A stretch of DNA of 18,019 nt. It comes from JAYRWN01 sp041917975. GTDB taxonomy: Bacteria > Bacteroidota > Bacteroidia > Chitinophagales > Saprospiraceae. The notes below the pieces were generated by a model. It ran no database searches, was not told where the DNA came from, and saw nothing but the letters and a program-made list of their open reading frames with translations. Below are positions 7,344 through 16,497 of this stretch, one piece after another. The stretch lies in NCBI GenBank assembly GCA_041917975.1, contig JAYRWN010000020.1:1-18019 (forward strand), in the 5' to 3' direction. How positions within the stretch are numbered: position 1 is the first letter of the stretch; each line of letters opens with the position of its first letter. The position numbers and the translations under genes were made by a program.

Positions 7344-10097
7344 ATGAAAAAATATTCTGCTTGGGTAGGACTTCTCGGGATATTGTTTCTCCTGCCGGCT
7401 TACTTATGCGGTCAAACTTCAAAAAAAAGCCTTGATCATTCCAGTTGGGGTACTTGGAATACTGTGGAACAACCACAGATCAGTCCGGATGGACAATGGA
7501 TTACCTATCAAATTCGCCCCGGTCAGGGTAATAGTGCGGTCATTTTAACCAACAGCCTGACCAATAAAACATGGACCTTCGAGCGGGCCAGTCAGGTAAA
7601 GATGAGTTATCACGCTCAAGTCATTTGTTTTCGCCAATCTATGGACCATCATCTTGATAGAGAAAATCGACGGATGAAAATTAGTAAATCCGAAATTCCC
7701 TCGGACACTCTGGTTATATTCCATCTGGGCACCTTAGCTGAAAGTCGTTTTCCAGGCCTTAAAGATGTTAGTGTTCCTTCCAAATGGGATGGCCATGTGG
7801 CTTTCCAGGCCGTAGACTCAGCCAACGCTAAAGCCAAAAATTTTCCTTTATTCATTTACCACATCGCCCATCAAAAACTGGATACATTTTCCTCGGTACT
7901 TCAGTACACCCTTTGTGAAGAGGCTCCATTGTTGGCCATGACAGTAAAAAGTGGCCTCAACCCGGACCAGAATGGTCTTTTCGTCTGGAACATTGCTCAA
8001 AGCCAAAAACAAATTGTCTGGAAAGGACAAGCCGAATTTAAAGGTATCAATTGGGATAAGCCGGGTAGCCAATTGGCCTATTTGATCAATAAAGATACGA
8101 CCGGTGCTAAAATAAAACCCTGGGAACTACACCATTGGACACCAGGGTCTTCCCCGACTTCAATAAATTTAGGTGGTCAAACGGCCTTTGATCAGCATAA
8201 ATTGCAGATTTCAGAGTTCACCACACCGTTTTTTTCTGCTGACGGAAAACGTCTTTTCTTCGGAACAGCCACGCCTCACTTGGTGGAGGATTCCACCCTC
8301 CTTCCTGAAGAACGTGTGGAGGTGGAAGTCTGGAACTATCAAGACCCTTTGCTTTATACCCAGCAGGAAGCCAGAGAAATTGCCTTAAAAGAAAAAAATT
8401 ATCTAGCCTGTTACCATGTAGCCGGCAAACGAGTGGTGCCCATTGGTCTACCGGACCGCAGTGAAATTATCCTGTCCAAAGAAGGCGATGGTCGCTTTGC
8501 GCTGGCCTTGGATGCCCGCCCTTATCAGCCGCAGATGATTTGGGAAGGTTCAGAATTTAATGATGTTTATGTTGTGGATGTTGAAACCGGTCAGGCAACG
8601 ACAGTGGCCAGTCGGATAGAAAACAAACCAGCCTTTTCACCGCAAGGCAAGTACGTCTACTGGTACCAGGATGCCGATACCGCCTGGTATGTTTATCCGC
8701 TGGCAGATCATAAAACATTCGTTTTGGCTGACAAACGCCATGGACGTTTTTATGATGAATTAAATGATCGCCCGGATCATCCCGCCCCGTCCGGTATCAT
8801 GGGATGGTCAGAAAATGACCAATCAGTTTATTTATATGACCACTACGATATCTGGCGTATAGAACTGGCTTCGATGGAGGCACCAGTTCGTTTAACTCGA
8901 GGTCGAGAACGTTTATGGACCTTGCGCTATAGCCGCACAGACAGGGATGAAAAATTCATTAATGATAAAGCTCCGGTGTTGACCACCTTGTTTGATCATC
9001 AGGATAAATCCTCAGGTTATGCCCGGCTAAATTTATTAAGCGGAGCTATGACCCTGTTGCGCAAGGGGGCTTATACCTATGGTTCACAAGTCATCAAAGC
9101 CCGCGCAAGTGAAGATTACTTATACACCAAACAAGATTATCAGACCTTTCCCGACCTATGGTTGACCAATTCGGATTTTAATCAAGACCGGCGTATGAGT
9201 CAGGCTAATCCCCAACAGAATAATTATTTATGGGGTCAGGCGGAATTAGTCCGGTGGACCTCTCTGGATGGATCGGTGTTGGATGGTCTTCTAATTAAAC
9301 CGGAAAATTTTGACCCGCGAAAAAAATACCCCTTGATTGTTAATTTCTATGAAAGAAGCTCTCACACTTTGTATGACTATCGTGGGTTAGACCCTCACCG
9401 TTCTCAAATTGTTTACCCTTTTTACAGCTCCAACGGATACCTGATCTTTAATCCGGACATCCCCTACAAAACCGGTTATCCCGGCGAAAGCGCTTTTAAT
9501 GCCATTCTATCCGGTGTAAATTATTTGATCACCCAAGGATTTGTGGACCAGAAGCGGATTGGCATTCAGGGCCATAGCTGGGGCGGCTATCAGGTCGCAT
9601 ATCTATTGACCCGCAGTAATCTCTTTCGATGTGCAGAGTCCGGAGCGCCGGTTGTAAACATGTTTAGTGCTTATGGCGGTATTCGCTGGCAAAGTGGAAT
9701 GAGCCGCATGTTTCAATATGAAAAAGATCAAAGTCGCATTGGCGGAAGTATATGGCAATACCCCTTGCGATTTATAGAAAACTCACCCATCTTTTCTTTA
9801 GACAAAATTACCACTCCTGTGTTAATATTGCATAACGATCAGGATGGCGCAGTACCCTGGTATCAGGGCATTGAATTTTTTACCGCTATGCGACGTTTAA
9901 ATAAACCAGCTTGGCTGTTGAATTATAATGGTGAACCGCATTGGCCGGTGAAATGGCAAAACCGGGTGGACTTCCAAAGAAGAATGAGTCAGTTCTTCGA
10001 TCATTTTTTGTTGGATAAGCCCGCACCAAAATGGATGACACTTGGAATACCCGCTTTAGAAAAAGGTATAAATGATGGATTTGAATTGACCAAATGA
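7344..10097 (+). CDS. Exported S9 family (prolyl oligopeptidase-type) serine peptidase
   Basis: This 917-residue protein begins with a signal sequence (1-23, ending near AYLCGQ; Cys22 might also be a lipidation site). A long beta-propeller-like region follows, with propeller motifs such as ISPDGQWITY and FSPQGKYVYW. The alpha/beta-hydrolase domain spans about residues 660-895. The catalytic triad is readable as Ser745 in GHSWGGYQ, Asp834 in HNDQDGAVPW and His866 in GEPHW. The spacing fits the dipeptidyl-peptidase / acylaminoacyl-peptidase branch of S9. It probably trims peptides in the periplasm or at the surface. It is the first gene of a tight operon; the next gene starts 7 bp after its stop. 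Exact specificity cannot be told. Confidence 0.93.
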   Translation: MKKYSAWVGLLGILFLLPAYLCGQTSKKSLDHSSWGTWNTVEQPQISPDGQWITYQIRPGQGNSAVILTNSLTNKTWTFERASQVKMSYHAQVICFRQSMDHHLDRENRRMKISKSEIPSDTLVIFHLGTLAESRFPGLKDVSVPSKWDGHVAFQAVDSANAKAKNFPLFIYHIAHQKLDTFSSVLQYTLCEEAPLLAMTVKSGLNPDQNGLFVWNIAQSQKQIVWKGQAEFKGINWDKPGSQLAYLINKDTTGAKIKPWELHHWTPGSSPTSINLGGQTAFDQHKLQISEFTTPFFSADGKRLFFGTATPHLVEDSTLLPEERVEVEVWNYQDPLLYTQQEAREIALKEKNYLACYHVAGKRVVPIGLPDRSEIILSKEGDGRFALALDARPYQPQMIWEGSEFNDVYVVDVETGQATTVASRIENKPAFSPQGKYVYWYQDADTAWYVYPLADHKTFVLADKRHGRFYDELNDRPDHPAPSGIMGWSENDQSVYLYDHYDIWRIELASMEAPVRLTRGRERLWTLRYSRTDRDEKFINDKAPVLTTLFDHQDKSSGYARLNLLSGAMTLLRKGAYTYGSQVIKARASEDYLYTKQDYQTFPDLWLTNSDFNQDRRMSQANPQQNNYLWGQAELVRWTSLDGSVLDGLLIKPENFDPRKKYPLIVNFYERSSHTLYDYRGLDPHRSQIVYPFYSSNGYLIFNPDIPYKTGYPGESAFNAILSGVNYLITQGFVDQKRIGIQGHSWGGYQVAYLLTRSNLFRCAESGAPVVNMFSAYGGIRWQSGMSRMFQYEKDQSRIGGSIWQYPLRFIENSPIFSLDKITTPVLILHNDQDGAVPWYQGIEFFTAMRRLNKPAWLLNYNGEPHWPVKWQNRVDFQRRMSQFFDHFLLDKPAPKWMTLGIPALEKGINDGFELTK

Positions 10098-10104
10098 CCT
10101 CAGA

Positions 10105-11502
10105 ATGAACAATAGAAGAGATTTTATAAGACAAGCTGGCAAGGTATCTCTCGGCTTTATAGGTTTGGAAACCTGGTTATCCTTATATTATTCTGCTTGT
10201 CAGGTTCCCGGTAGTCGCGAAGGGTTACACCTGGAAGAAAAATATGGTCCTTTGCGGCCAGATCCGCTTAAAGTCATTGATTTGCCGCCAGGTTTTAATT
10301 ATAGAGTTCTCATTAATGCCGGCGAAAGAATGGATGATGACTTTTTAAGTCCGGACAAACCAGATGGTATGGCTACCTTTCGCGGATCCACTAACGACCG
10401 GGTTATTCTGTTACGCAATCACGAACTCATGCCCTCGGATGCAGGCCCTTTTGGTAGTAATAATCGTTTATTAAAAAACATCGACCCGGCTAAAATCTAT
10501 GATGCCGGCTCTAATGAAAAAGTCCCTCAGGGTGGCACCACGACCCTCATCTACGATGAAAAAAAACGCGACCTTGTATCCTCCTACCTTAGCCTGGCTG
10601 GCACCTTACGCAACTGTGCCGGTGGTCCTACGCCCTGGGGTACCTGGGTCACTTGCGAAGAAATAGTCATCCAGGGGGAAAGCCCATACAAAAAATGGCA
10701 TGGCTACAACTTTGAAGTACCAGCTTCGGAGAAACCTTTTTTAGCCGATCCTCTTCCATTAAAGGCCATGGGTCGTTTTAACCATGAAGCCATCGCCGTT
10801 CAGCCTTCCACAAGCATCGTCTTTCAAACCGAAGACCGCCATGACGGTTGTATATATCGCTTTATCCCCCGCGTACCGGGCAAATTACAGCAAGGAGGTA
10901 AATTACAGGCCCTAGTGATTAGAGATAAGCCGTCTCTGGACACTCGCAATTGGATTTCCACTGGTATTCAACCAGGCACAAAACACGCCGTGACGTGGAT
11001 AGACCTGGAAAATGTGGAAGCCCCGGATGATGACTTAAGAACCAGGGCGGTGGCCGCCGGGGCCGCAATTTTTGCTCGGGGCGAAGGAATGTGGTATGGC
11101 CAGGATGAAGTGTTTTTTGCCTGTACCAACGGAGGCATCGAAAAACAAGGACAAATCTTCCGCTATACGCCATCTCCTTTTGAAGGGAGTCCTGAGGAAG
11201 ACAAAGAACCAGGCACGTTGGATTTATATCTGGAACCCAACAACGTCCATTTATTGCGCAACTGTGATAATCTTACCATCGCCCCATGGGGCGATGTAGT
11301 GTTCTGCGAGGATAATGACAGCCCACGTATCATCGGAGTGACTCCCCAAGGCAAAATGTACATCCTGGCGCATAACGTCCTCCACCCTTCGGAATTTGCC
11401 GGAGTGGTTTTTTCACCTTCAGGGAAAACGCTTTTTGTTAACATCCAGCATGCCGGGGTGACCCTGGCCATATATGGCCCCTGGGATAAACCGGTTACCT
11501 AA
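10105..11502 (+). CDS. PhoX-like (DUF839) Tat-exported protein, putative alkaline phosphatase
   Basis: The 465-residue product starts with a twin-arginine signal (MNNRRDFIRQAGK then a hydrophobic stretch), implying export folded with its cofactor. Family hallmarks are LLRNHELMP (103-110), NCAGGPTPWGTWVTCEE (170-186), GRFNHEA (223-229), RGEGM (325-329), CEDND (401-405) and FAGVVFSPSG (431-440). In characterised PhoX enzymes the Cys of the NCAGG motif, here Cys171, binds iron, and nearby acidic residues bind calcium. The expected activity is phosphomonoester hydrolysis. The family is broad, so a non-phosphatase role is possible. It sits 7 bp after the S9 gene, and its TAA stop shares one base with the next ATG. 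Confidence 0.88.
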   Translation: MNNRRDFIRQAGKVSLGFIGLETWLSLYYSACQVPGSREGLHLEEKYGPLRPDPLKVIDLPPGFNYRVLINAGERMDDDFLSPDKPDGMATFRGSTNDRVILLRNHELMPSDAGPFGSNNRLLKNIDPAKIYDAGSNEKVPQGGTTTLIYDEKKRDLVSSYLSLAGTLRNCAGGPTPWGTWVTCEEIVIQGESPYKKWHGYNFEVPASEKPFLADPLPLKAMGRFNHEAIAVQPSTSIVFQTEDRHDGCIYRFIPRVPGKLQQGGKLQALVIRDKPSLDTRNWISTGIQPGTKHAVTWIDLENVEAPDDDLRTRAVAAGAAIFARGEGMWYGQDEVFFACTNGGIEKQGQIFRYTPSPFEGSPEEDKEPGTLDLYLEPNNVHLLRNCDNLTIAPWGDVVFCEDNDSPRIIGVTPQGKMYILAHNVLHPSEFAGVVFSPSGKTLFVNIQHAGVTLAIYGPWDKPVT

Positions 11503-12368
11503 TGATAAAGGTTTACGTATCCAAGGTCATTTTTCTGGTTCTTTTTTATGGCTTTTTAAATGGGCAAATTTTAGGGCAAACCCATAACGAAGATTGGCAG
11601 GATTTATTTAATGGACGCAATCTGGATGGATGGATTGTAAAAATACATCACCATGAAGTTGGTAAAAATTTTGGCCAAACATTCCGGGTCGAAGACAGTT
11701 TAATCAAGGTGCGTTATGACCAATATGGTGACTTTAACGACCAGTTTGCCCATTTGTATTATCATCAGCCACTCTCTCATTTTCGTCTTAAGGTAGATTA
11801 CCATTTTACCGGGCAACTCCACCGGGGTGCTCCCTCTTACACCGTGCTCAACAGTGGGGTCATGTTTCATTCTCAGGATCCGCACACCATGCCAAAAGAA
11901 CAAAACTGGCCCATCTCGGTAGAAATGCAGTTTTTGGCTGGCCTCCCAGATGGTCAACCCCGCCCTACCGGCAACATGTGTTCTCCCGGCACCGAAATTC
12001 ATTTCCAGGGAGCGCTGTACCCAACTCATTGTTTAAATTCTTCCTCCCCCACGTTCCCTGCGGATCAGTGGGTTTCTGCGGAACTCATCGTGTATGGTGA
12101 CTCACTCATCATCCACAAAATTAATGGCCAGACCGTTCTGGAATATACTCGCCCCACCATGGGCGGCGGAGTGGTGGATCGTTATGATCCGCAAATCTGG
12201 CTCCCTGGAAAACCGCTGACCTCCGGATTTATCGCCCTACAAAGCGAAGGCCAACCCATCGACTTTAAAAACATCCGCCTGCTTAACCTCGAAGGCTGCA
12301 TGGATCCTCAAGCTAAAAATTATAAAACCTACTTCGTAAAATCCGCACCCGAGCTCTGCCGATATTAA
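11502..12368 (+). CDS. DUF1080 (3-keto-disaccharide hydrolase-like) secreted protein
   Basis: This 288-residue protein has a signal peptide (about 1-25, ending QILGQ). Its concanavalin-type jelly-roll fold is typical of PF06439, with DWQDLFNGRNLDGWIVK at the N-terminus, NSGVMFHSQDP and SVEMQFLAG in the middle, and FIALQSEGQPIDFKNIRLLNL near the end. The family includes 3-keto-glycoside hydrolases, but many members are untested. After the domain comes a short Cys-flanked tail, GCMDPQAKNY to LCRY. Its ATG overlaps the stop of the PhoX-like gene (TAATG), so translation is coupled. No hairpin terminator follows; an octamer repeat array begins 4 bp after the stop. Confidence 0.88.
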   Translation: MIKVYVSKVIFLVLFYGFLNGQILGQTHNEDWQDLFNGRNLDGWIVKIHHHEVGKNFGQTFRVEDSLIKVRYDQYGDFNDQFAHLYYHQPLSHFRLKVDYHFTGQLHRGAPSYTVLNSGVMFHSQDPHTMPKEQNWPISVEMQFLAGLPDGQPRPTGNMCSPGTEIHFQGALYPTHCLNSSSPTFPADQWVSAELIVYGDSLIIHKINGQTVLEYTRPTMGGGVVDRYDPQIWLPGKPLTSGFIALQSEGQPIDFKNIRLLNLEGCMDPQAKNYKTYFVKSAPELCRY

Positions 12369-12371
12369 TGC

Positions 12372-12740
12372 CGCCAACACGCCAATACGCTAACACGCTA
12401 ACACGCTAAAGCGCTAATACGCCAATACACTAAACACGCCAAAGCGCTAATACGCCAAAGCGCCAAGACGCCAATACGCTAACACGCCAAAGCGCTAATA
12501 CGCCAAAGCGCCAATACGCTAATACGCTAATACGCTATCACGCTAACGCGCCAACACGCCAAAGCGCCAAGACGCCAATACGCCAAGACGCTAACACGCC
12601 AAAGTGCTAATACGCCAATGCGCCAACACGCCAATACGCCAATACGCTAACACGCCAAAGTGCTAATACGCCAATGCGCCAACACGCCAATACGCTAACA
12701 CGCCAAAGTGCTAATACGCCAACACGCTAACACACTAAAA
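12372..12740 (+). repeat. Octamer tandem array 1, 46 units of CGCYAANR
   Basis: The whole stretch parses into 46 consecutive 8-bp units with a single 9-bp exception (CACTAAACA, unit 8). Position 4 alternates C/T and positions 7-8 are CA, TA, AG, GA, TG or CG. Units 28-34, 35-40 and 41-44 repeat a higher-order order of unit types. The array fills the gap between the convergent DUF1080 and receptor genes, and its last unit contains the TAG stop of the latter. Units have no internal palindrome and no unique spacers, so this is not a CRISPR. Confidence 0.95.
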
Positions 12741-15371
12741 TTCCTTCTTAAACCCCAACTGTAATCGCCGCGGCTCTAAACAATAAGAACTCCACGTGCT
12801 GTAATAAGTCGCTTGCGCAAAACTGGTAATTTGTCGCGCATCAAATAAATTGACCAGGCGCAGATAAATTTTAGTTTTATTTTTTATCCAGGAATAGCGC
12901 CATTCCACATTTAGCAAATGGGCCAATTCTGTCTCTTTCCCCAAATTAAAAATCAGATATTTAACATCCATGCCTAACTTAGGATTTATCTGCCAATAAT
13001 GATTAAAATTTAAACGCAGCTGATCATTGACCAAACGAATAGTTTTGATCGCATTGTGCTCCCATAAACCCGATAAGGTTAAGGCATGCTGACTATAAGT
13101 AAATACTAATTCCGGTTCTAATCTCATATAATTGCTGCGAAAATTTGCACCAACTCCATTGATAATCTGGTCACTCTGCGTGAAATTAAATGACCCGTAT
13201 AATTTAACCTGAACTATGGGCAACGGTGTTAATTCTAAGGCACCAATCATTAGCACAGAATTACTTTCATTTTCTCGCTGCCATATCGTTGAAGAAATCC
13301 CGGCAGGGTCAAAAAAATTATTACTGAGCAGCTGTGAAGATTGGTGCTGATAGGTGATGTTCGTATAATAATGAAAATTTTTTTCGGGCTTAATTCCTCT
13401 CCAGTTTATTCCATAATTATAACCGCGTATTTCGTTGGGTACAGCACTCTGCGATTTGATGTGGCGACTGCTTTCAATGATATATCCATCGTAATATAAA
13501 TCCCCGTAGGTAAATATATTTTGTACATACTCTGCCTGGATACTAAAAATATTTTCATTTTTTAATTCCCAGCCCATACTCAACACCGGTTGATAATTCA
13601 GGTATTCTTTATCAAATCGTCTGAATTCCAACTCGTCTTTTACGGAAATAAAATCCAACGAAACCGGCCAATCCAAGGACCACCTAAATTTTTCTAACGA
13701 GTAAATAAAAGATTGATTTAACCTTAACGACTCCCGGCGGCTAAAATATTGGTTTTGAAACTTATCATCAATCAATTGCCCACCCTTCAAGGCTTGCGAG
13801 GTTATCCGGCGATGCGTAAACTGAGGTATGACCTCCGTTGTACTGCTGAATTTATTTTTTTTATAATGAAATCCGCTGCTGAGTTTGGCTTCCAGCGTTT
13901 GCGTATGCGCTATTTGCTCCAATTGCGAAAAAAAAGTCGAACCACTGTTTGGAATTAATACAAATGCATCCAGCATATCCAGATTATAATCCTGATTCTG
14001 ATAATTTATGTCAGCTTGTATGGCCAGAGCTTTTTTATTTTTCCGGTTGATGATCATACTGAATTTATTTTTTACCTCCAGGGTATTTTTTACCAGCGCT
14101 TCGTGGGTCAGTTGCTCATTGACCAGATTGTTCGCTACGGATTGATGATGTTTCGCCGTAATTTCCGCATGGACCAAGGAATAACTTTTGGGGCTGTTAA
14201 ATTCCAGGATACTCCGGCCATGCCACTCCTCTGGCTCGGAAGAAAAAACACGTCCTTCGATAAATTCCGATGAACTGCTGCCCAAAAAATATTGACTGAC
14301 AGAATTGCCCTTTTGTTTCAGCAGATCACTCAGGCCGTAAGCTTGTAATTTCAGATGAGTATACTCGCCGAGTTTTTTGAGTAAGTCACCACCCAAGGTA
14401 AGTTCTTTATTGGTGCGTGCTATGGACCGGTAAGGTAACTGCTGCGGTAAATAGGGTTTTTTTAAATCCATTAATTCCGGATCATAGGTGGGATTAATGA
14501 TGGTGTAATGGCTCACATAATCCGCCGTAAATCGTTCTCCAAGATTATTAAATGAACCGCTGGCATGAAATTGCTGGTTTTTGGTAAACCCAAACAAATG
14601 TGTCGCAGCCATCCCGCTTAATGGTAGGGCTAATTCTCCCTGAGCTGAACCGGTTAAAGCCAGGTTGGATTTGAGTTTTAAATTGATGGCGGCATTGTCC
14701 GGTCGGCTGATAGAGTCCAGGGCCCGGATGGGCTGATGGCGTTCAATAATTTCGATGTCCCGGATGTGGTGCAATCCAAGATTGCGGGTGATGATGTTAT
14801 AACGTCCTTCCAACAGATCCAGCCCTTCGACATAAAATTTATTGATATCCAGTCCCTGATAGGTGATGCGTCCATCCGGCAAAACATTTATTCCGGGTAA
14901 ACGGGTTAGCACTTGTTCGATGGTTTCATCACCTCCCCGTATGTAGTCCGGCACATTAAACACCAGCGTATCGCCTTTGCGCACCACCGGAGGAACTTTA
15001 ACTACAATCTCCGGCAATTCCTGTGTGCGCGTCTTCAACACCAGATTATAATGAGTTTTATCTGATTCTACTGACCACTCCAGTGCGTCATAGGACAAAT
15101 GATTAATTGAAAATCTTAAAGAATCCAGCGATCCAATCACATTAAGCTTAAACTTGCCCTCTTCATCCGTAACCGTAAAAGTGATAATCCGGGTGTTTTT
15201 TTTGATAATGACATTGGCCTGGGCGATACCCTTTCCTTTGCCATCCACGACAGTTCCCGAAAGTTGCGTCTGTCCGGAAACCACTATTTCCCCGCCCAAG
15301 ATTAAAATAAATATCCAGCCAAGTCTAAGCAAGTTCCGTTGATATTCACCAATTAATGTCCGTTTACCCAT
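12735..15371 (-). CDS. Outer-membrane TonB receptor-like beta-barrel with carboxypeptidase-like domain
   Basis: This 878-residue protein has a signal segment (about 10-33, ending VVSGQ). A carboxypeptidase-like regulatory domain follows (35-115, LSGTVVDGKGKGIAQANV). A TonB-plug-like domain comes next (about 130-215, GDTLVFNVPDYIRGGDETI and LTRLPGINVLPDGRITYQG), and then a long barrel ending in an aromatic strand (LQLGFKKEF). No SusD-like partner is present. This subfamily is commonly encoded beside GLPGLI proteins, as here, where the GLPGLI gene lies upstream on the same strand. The 5' side is separated from that gene by octamer array 2, and the TAG stop codon lies inside the last unit of array 1. 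The substrate is unknown. Confidence 0.87.
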   Translation of the reverse strand: MGKRTLIGEYQRNLLRLGWIFILILGGEIVVSGQTQLSGTVVDGKGKGIAQANVIIKKNTRIITFTVTDEEGKFKLNVIGSLDSLRFSINHLSYDALEWSVESDKTHYNLVLKTRTQELPEIVVKVPPVVRKGDTLVFNVPDYIRGGDETIEQVLTRLPGINVLPDGRITYQGLDINKFYVEGLDLLEGRYNIITRNLGLHHIRDIEIIERHQPIRALDSISRPDNAAINLKLKSNLALTGSAQGELALPLSGMAATHLFGFTKNQQFHASGSFNNLGERFTADYVSHYTIINPTYDPELMDLKKPYLPQQLPYRSIARTNKELTLGGDLLKKLGEYTHLKLQAYGLSDLLKQKGNSVSQYFLGSSSSEFIEGRVFSSEPEEWHGRSILEFNSPKSYSLVHAEITAKHHQSVANNLVNEQLTHEALVKNTLEVKNKFSMIINRKNKKALAIQADINYQNQDYNLDMLDAFVLIPNSGSTFFSQLEQIAHTQTLEAKLSSGFHYKKNKFSSTTEVIPQFTHRRITSQALKGGQLIDDKFQNQYFSRRESLRLNQSFIYSLEKFRWSLDWPVSLDFISVKDELEFRRFDKEYLNYQPVLSMGWELKNENIFSIQAEYVQNIFTYGDLYYDGYIIESSRHIKSQSAVPNEIRGYNYGINWRGIKPEKNFHYYTNITYQHQSSQLLSNNFFDPAGISSTIWQRENESNSVLMIGALELTPLPIVQVKLYGSFNFTQSDQIINGVGANFRSNYMRLEPELVFTYSQHALTLSGLWEHNAIKTIRLVNDQLRLNFNHYWQINPKLGMDVKYLIFNLGKETELAHLLNVEWRYSWIKNKTKIYLRLVNLFDARQITSFAQATYYSTWSSYCLEPRRLQLGFKKEF

Positions 15372-15393
15372 TCTGCTTTAAATTAACCCAACC

Positions 15394-15599
15394 CGCCAAC
15401 ACGCCAATACGCAAAAGCGCTAACGCGCTAACACGCCAACGCGCTAACACGCCAACTCGCCAACACGCCAACTCGCCAATGTGCCAATACGCCTACGCCA
15501 ATGTGCCAACACGCCAACTCGCCAACACGCCAATGTGCCAACACGCCAACTCGCCAACATGCCAACTCGCCAATGTGCCAATACGCCATCACGCCACCC
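15394..15599 (+). repeat. Octamer tandem array 2, 26 units
   Basis: Twenty-six units in phase, with one 6-bp unit (CGCCTA, unit 13), run from 15394 to 15599. Compared with array 1 this block is enriched in CGCCAACT and in CGCCAATG followed by TGCCAAYA, so it has its own local unit types. It ends 1 bp from the stop codon of the GLPGLI gene and begins 22 bp from the start of the receptor gene. It therefore occupies the intercistronic space of two co-directional genes. On both strands it creates low-complexity phantom reading frames. Confidence 0.95.
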
Positions 15600-15600
15600 C

Positions 15601-16440
15601 TCACTTCCACTCCAAAAGTAAATCAAACCGTTTTTTGTAGGCATTTTTCATCCGCACCAACATCTCCGGGCTTACCCCGCTGACTCCGGCAGGAAATTTT
15701 GGATTTTCTTTCATGTCATGAATTTCCTGGATATATTTTTCCCGGCTTAATAACACTTGTACGCTGGTATTGAGTAAGTCCTTTTTTAGTAATCTTTGTT
15801 CAGGGTTTAAGGTTATGCCATATGTTTCAAAGCTGTACATGGCCTCATCATCCACCACTTTTAAGATTAATCCGGGCAAGCCGTTAAAGATGTATGGTCC
15901 GTCATTAATGGCGATATGTTCGGCAAACCAGGCGGTGTAATGGCGACCGCCATAGTGGGTCGTAGCTTTATGACATGGCACACCATGTATGGTATCCGTG
16001 CCATCCAGCATCGTCCACTCTAGGGTTAGCGGTTGTTCCATATACTTATAAAATCCGGCCTGTGGTAAGATGATTTTCGCTGATTGTTCATTAAAATTTT
16101 TGATAACTCTTAAATTGGATTCAAACTTAGGAATATTCGGCCCCACCACCTTTTGATAAAAGTCGAAATTTTCAGGTGTAACTAACCCATACTTTTGTTC
16201 ATGATCATAAACTATTGAATCAAACCGGTATAAGTTAAGGTTGTAAAAATAGGAAGAGTGACCCTTACGAAACAAAATATAGGATTCAGAAATAGGTGGA
16301 GCCTTCGTTGAGGTATCCGTTATATAACTGAACGTGTAAAATATAGTATAGTCAGCAGTGATAATCTGCCCCCATGCGTCATAATAACAATCACATAAAA
16401 CAAATAAATAAATGATTAATTTTTTAATTGTCGTATTCAT
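15601..16440 (-). CDS. GLPGLI family exported protein
   Basis: I place the start at the ATG at 16440 (279 residues, MNTTIKKLIIYLF), which gives a proper signal peptide ending near DAWGQ (residue 25). An in-frame ATG 39 bp upstream would add residues encoded mainly by degenerate repeat sequence and spoil the signal. The name-giving motif is at 187-191 within NDGPYIFNGLPGLILKV, preceded by the conserved YTAWFAEHIAI. The family (TIGR01200) is restricted largely to Bacteroidetes and has no established function. It is often encoded beside receptor-like outer-membrane barrels, as here. It probably forms a transcription unit with the 878-residue protein downstream, although a repeat array separates them. 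Confidence 0.87.
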   Translation of the reverse strand: MNTTIKKLIIYLFVLCDCYYDAWGQIITADYTIFYTFSYITDTSTKAPPISESYILFRKGHSSYFYNLNLYRFDSIVYDHEQKYGLVTPENFDFYQKVVGPNIPKFESNLRVIKNFNEQSAKIILPQAGFYKYMEQPLTLEWTMLDGTDTIHGVPCHKATTHYGGRHYTAWFAEHIAINDGPYIFNGLPGLILKVVDDEAMYSFETYGITLNPEQRLLKKDLLNTSVQVLLSREKYIQEIHDMKENPKFPAGVSGVSPEMLVRMKNAYKKRFDLLLEWK

Positions 16441-16457
16441 AGTCTTCAATTTCAATG

Positions 16458-16497
16458 CGTCATCACGCCAATTTGCCAATACGCCAACGCGCCAAAG
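16458..16497 (+). repeat. Octamer tandem array 3, 5 units
   Basis: Five units (CGTCATCA, CGCCAATT, TGCCAATA, CGCCAACG, CGCCAAAG) lie just upstream of the GLPGLI start, in the same orientation as the other arrays. They fall in the probable 5' leader of that gene. A run of A follows directly (16501-16512). The sequence between 16441 and 16457 may be decayed units. Confidence 0.85.

Noticed and set aside
15356..15683. Several small open frames on both strands with low-complexity repeats (NTPTRQHA or WRVGVLA type)
   Set aside because: They are translations of octamer array 2; 24 bp (three units) gives an 8-residue period. There is no start context or conserved fold.
16441..16479. Upstream start (ATG at 16479) for the GLPGLI gene
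   Set aside because: The added 13 residues (MANWRDDALK...) come from degenerate repeat sequence and would precede an otherwise good signal peptide starting at 16440.
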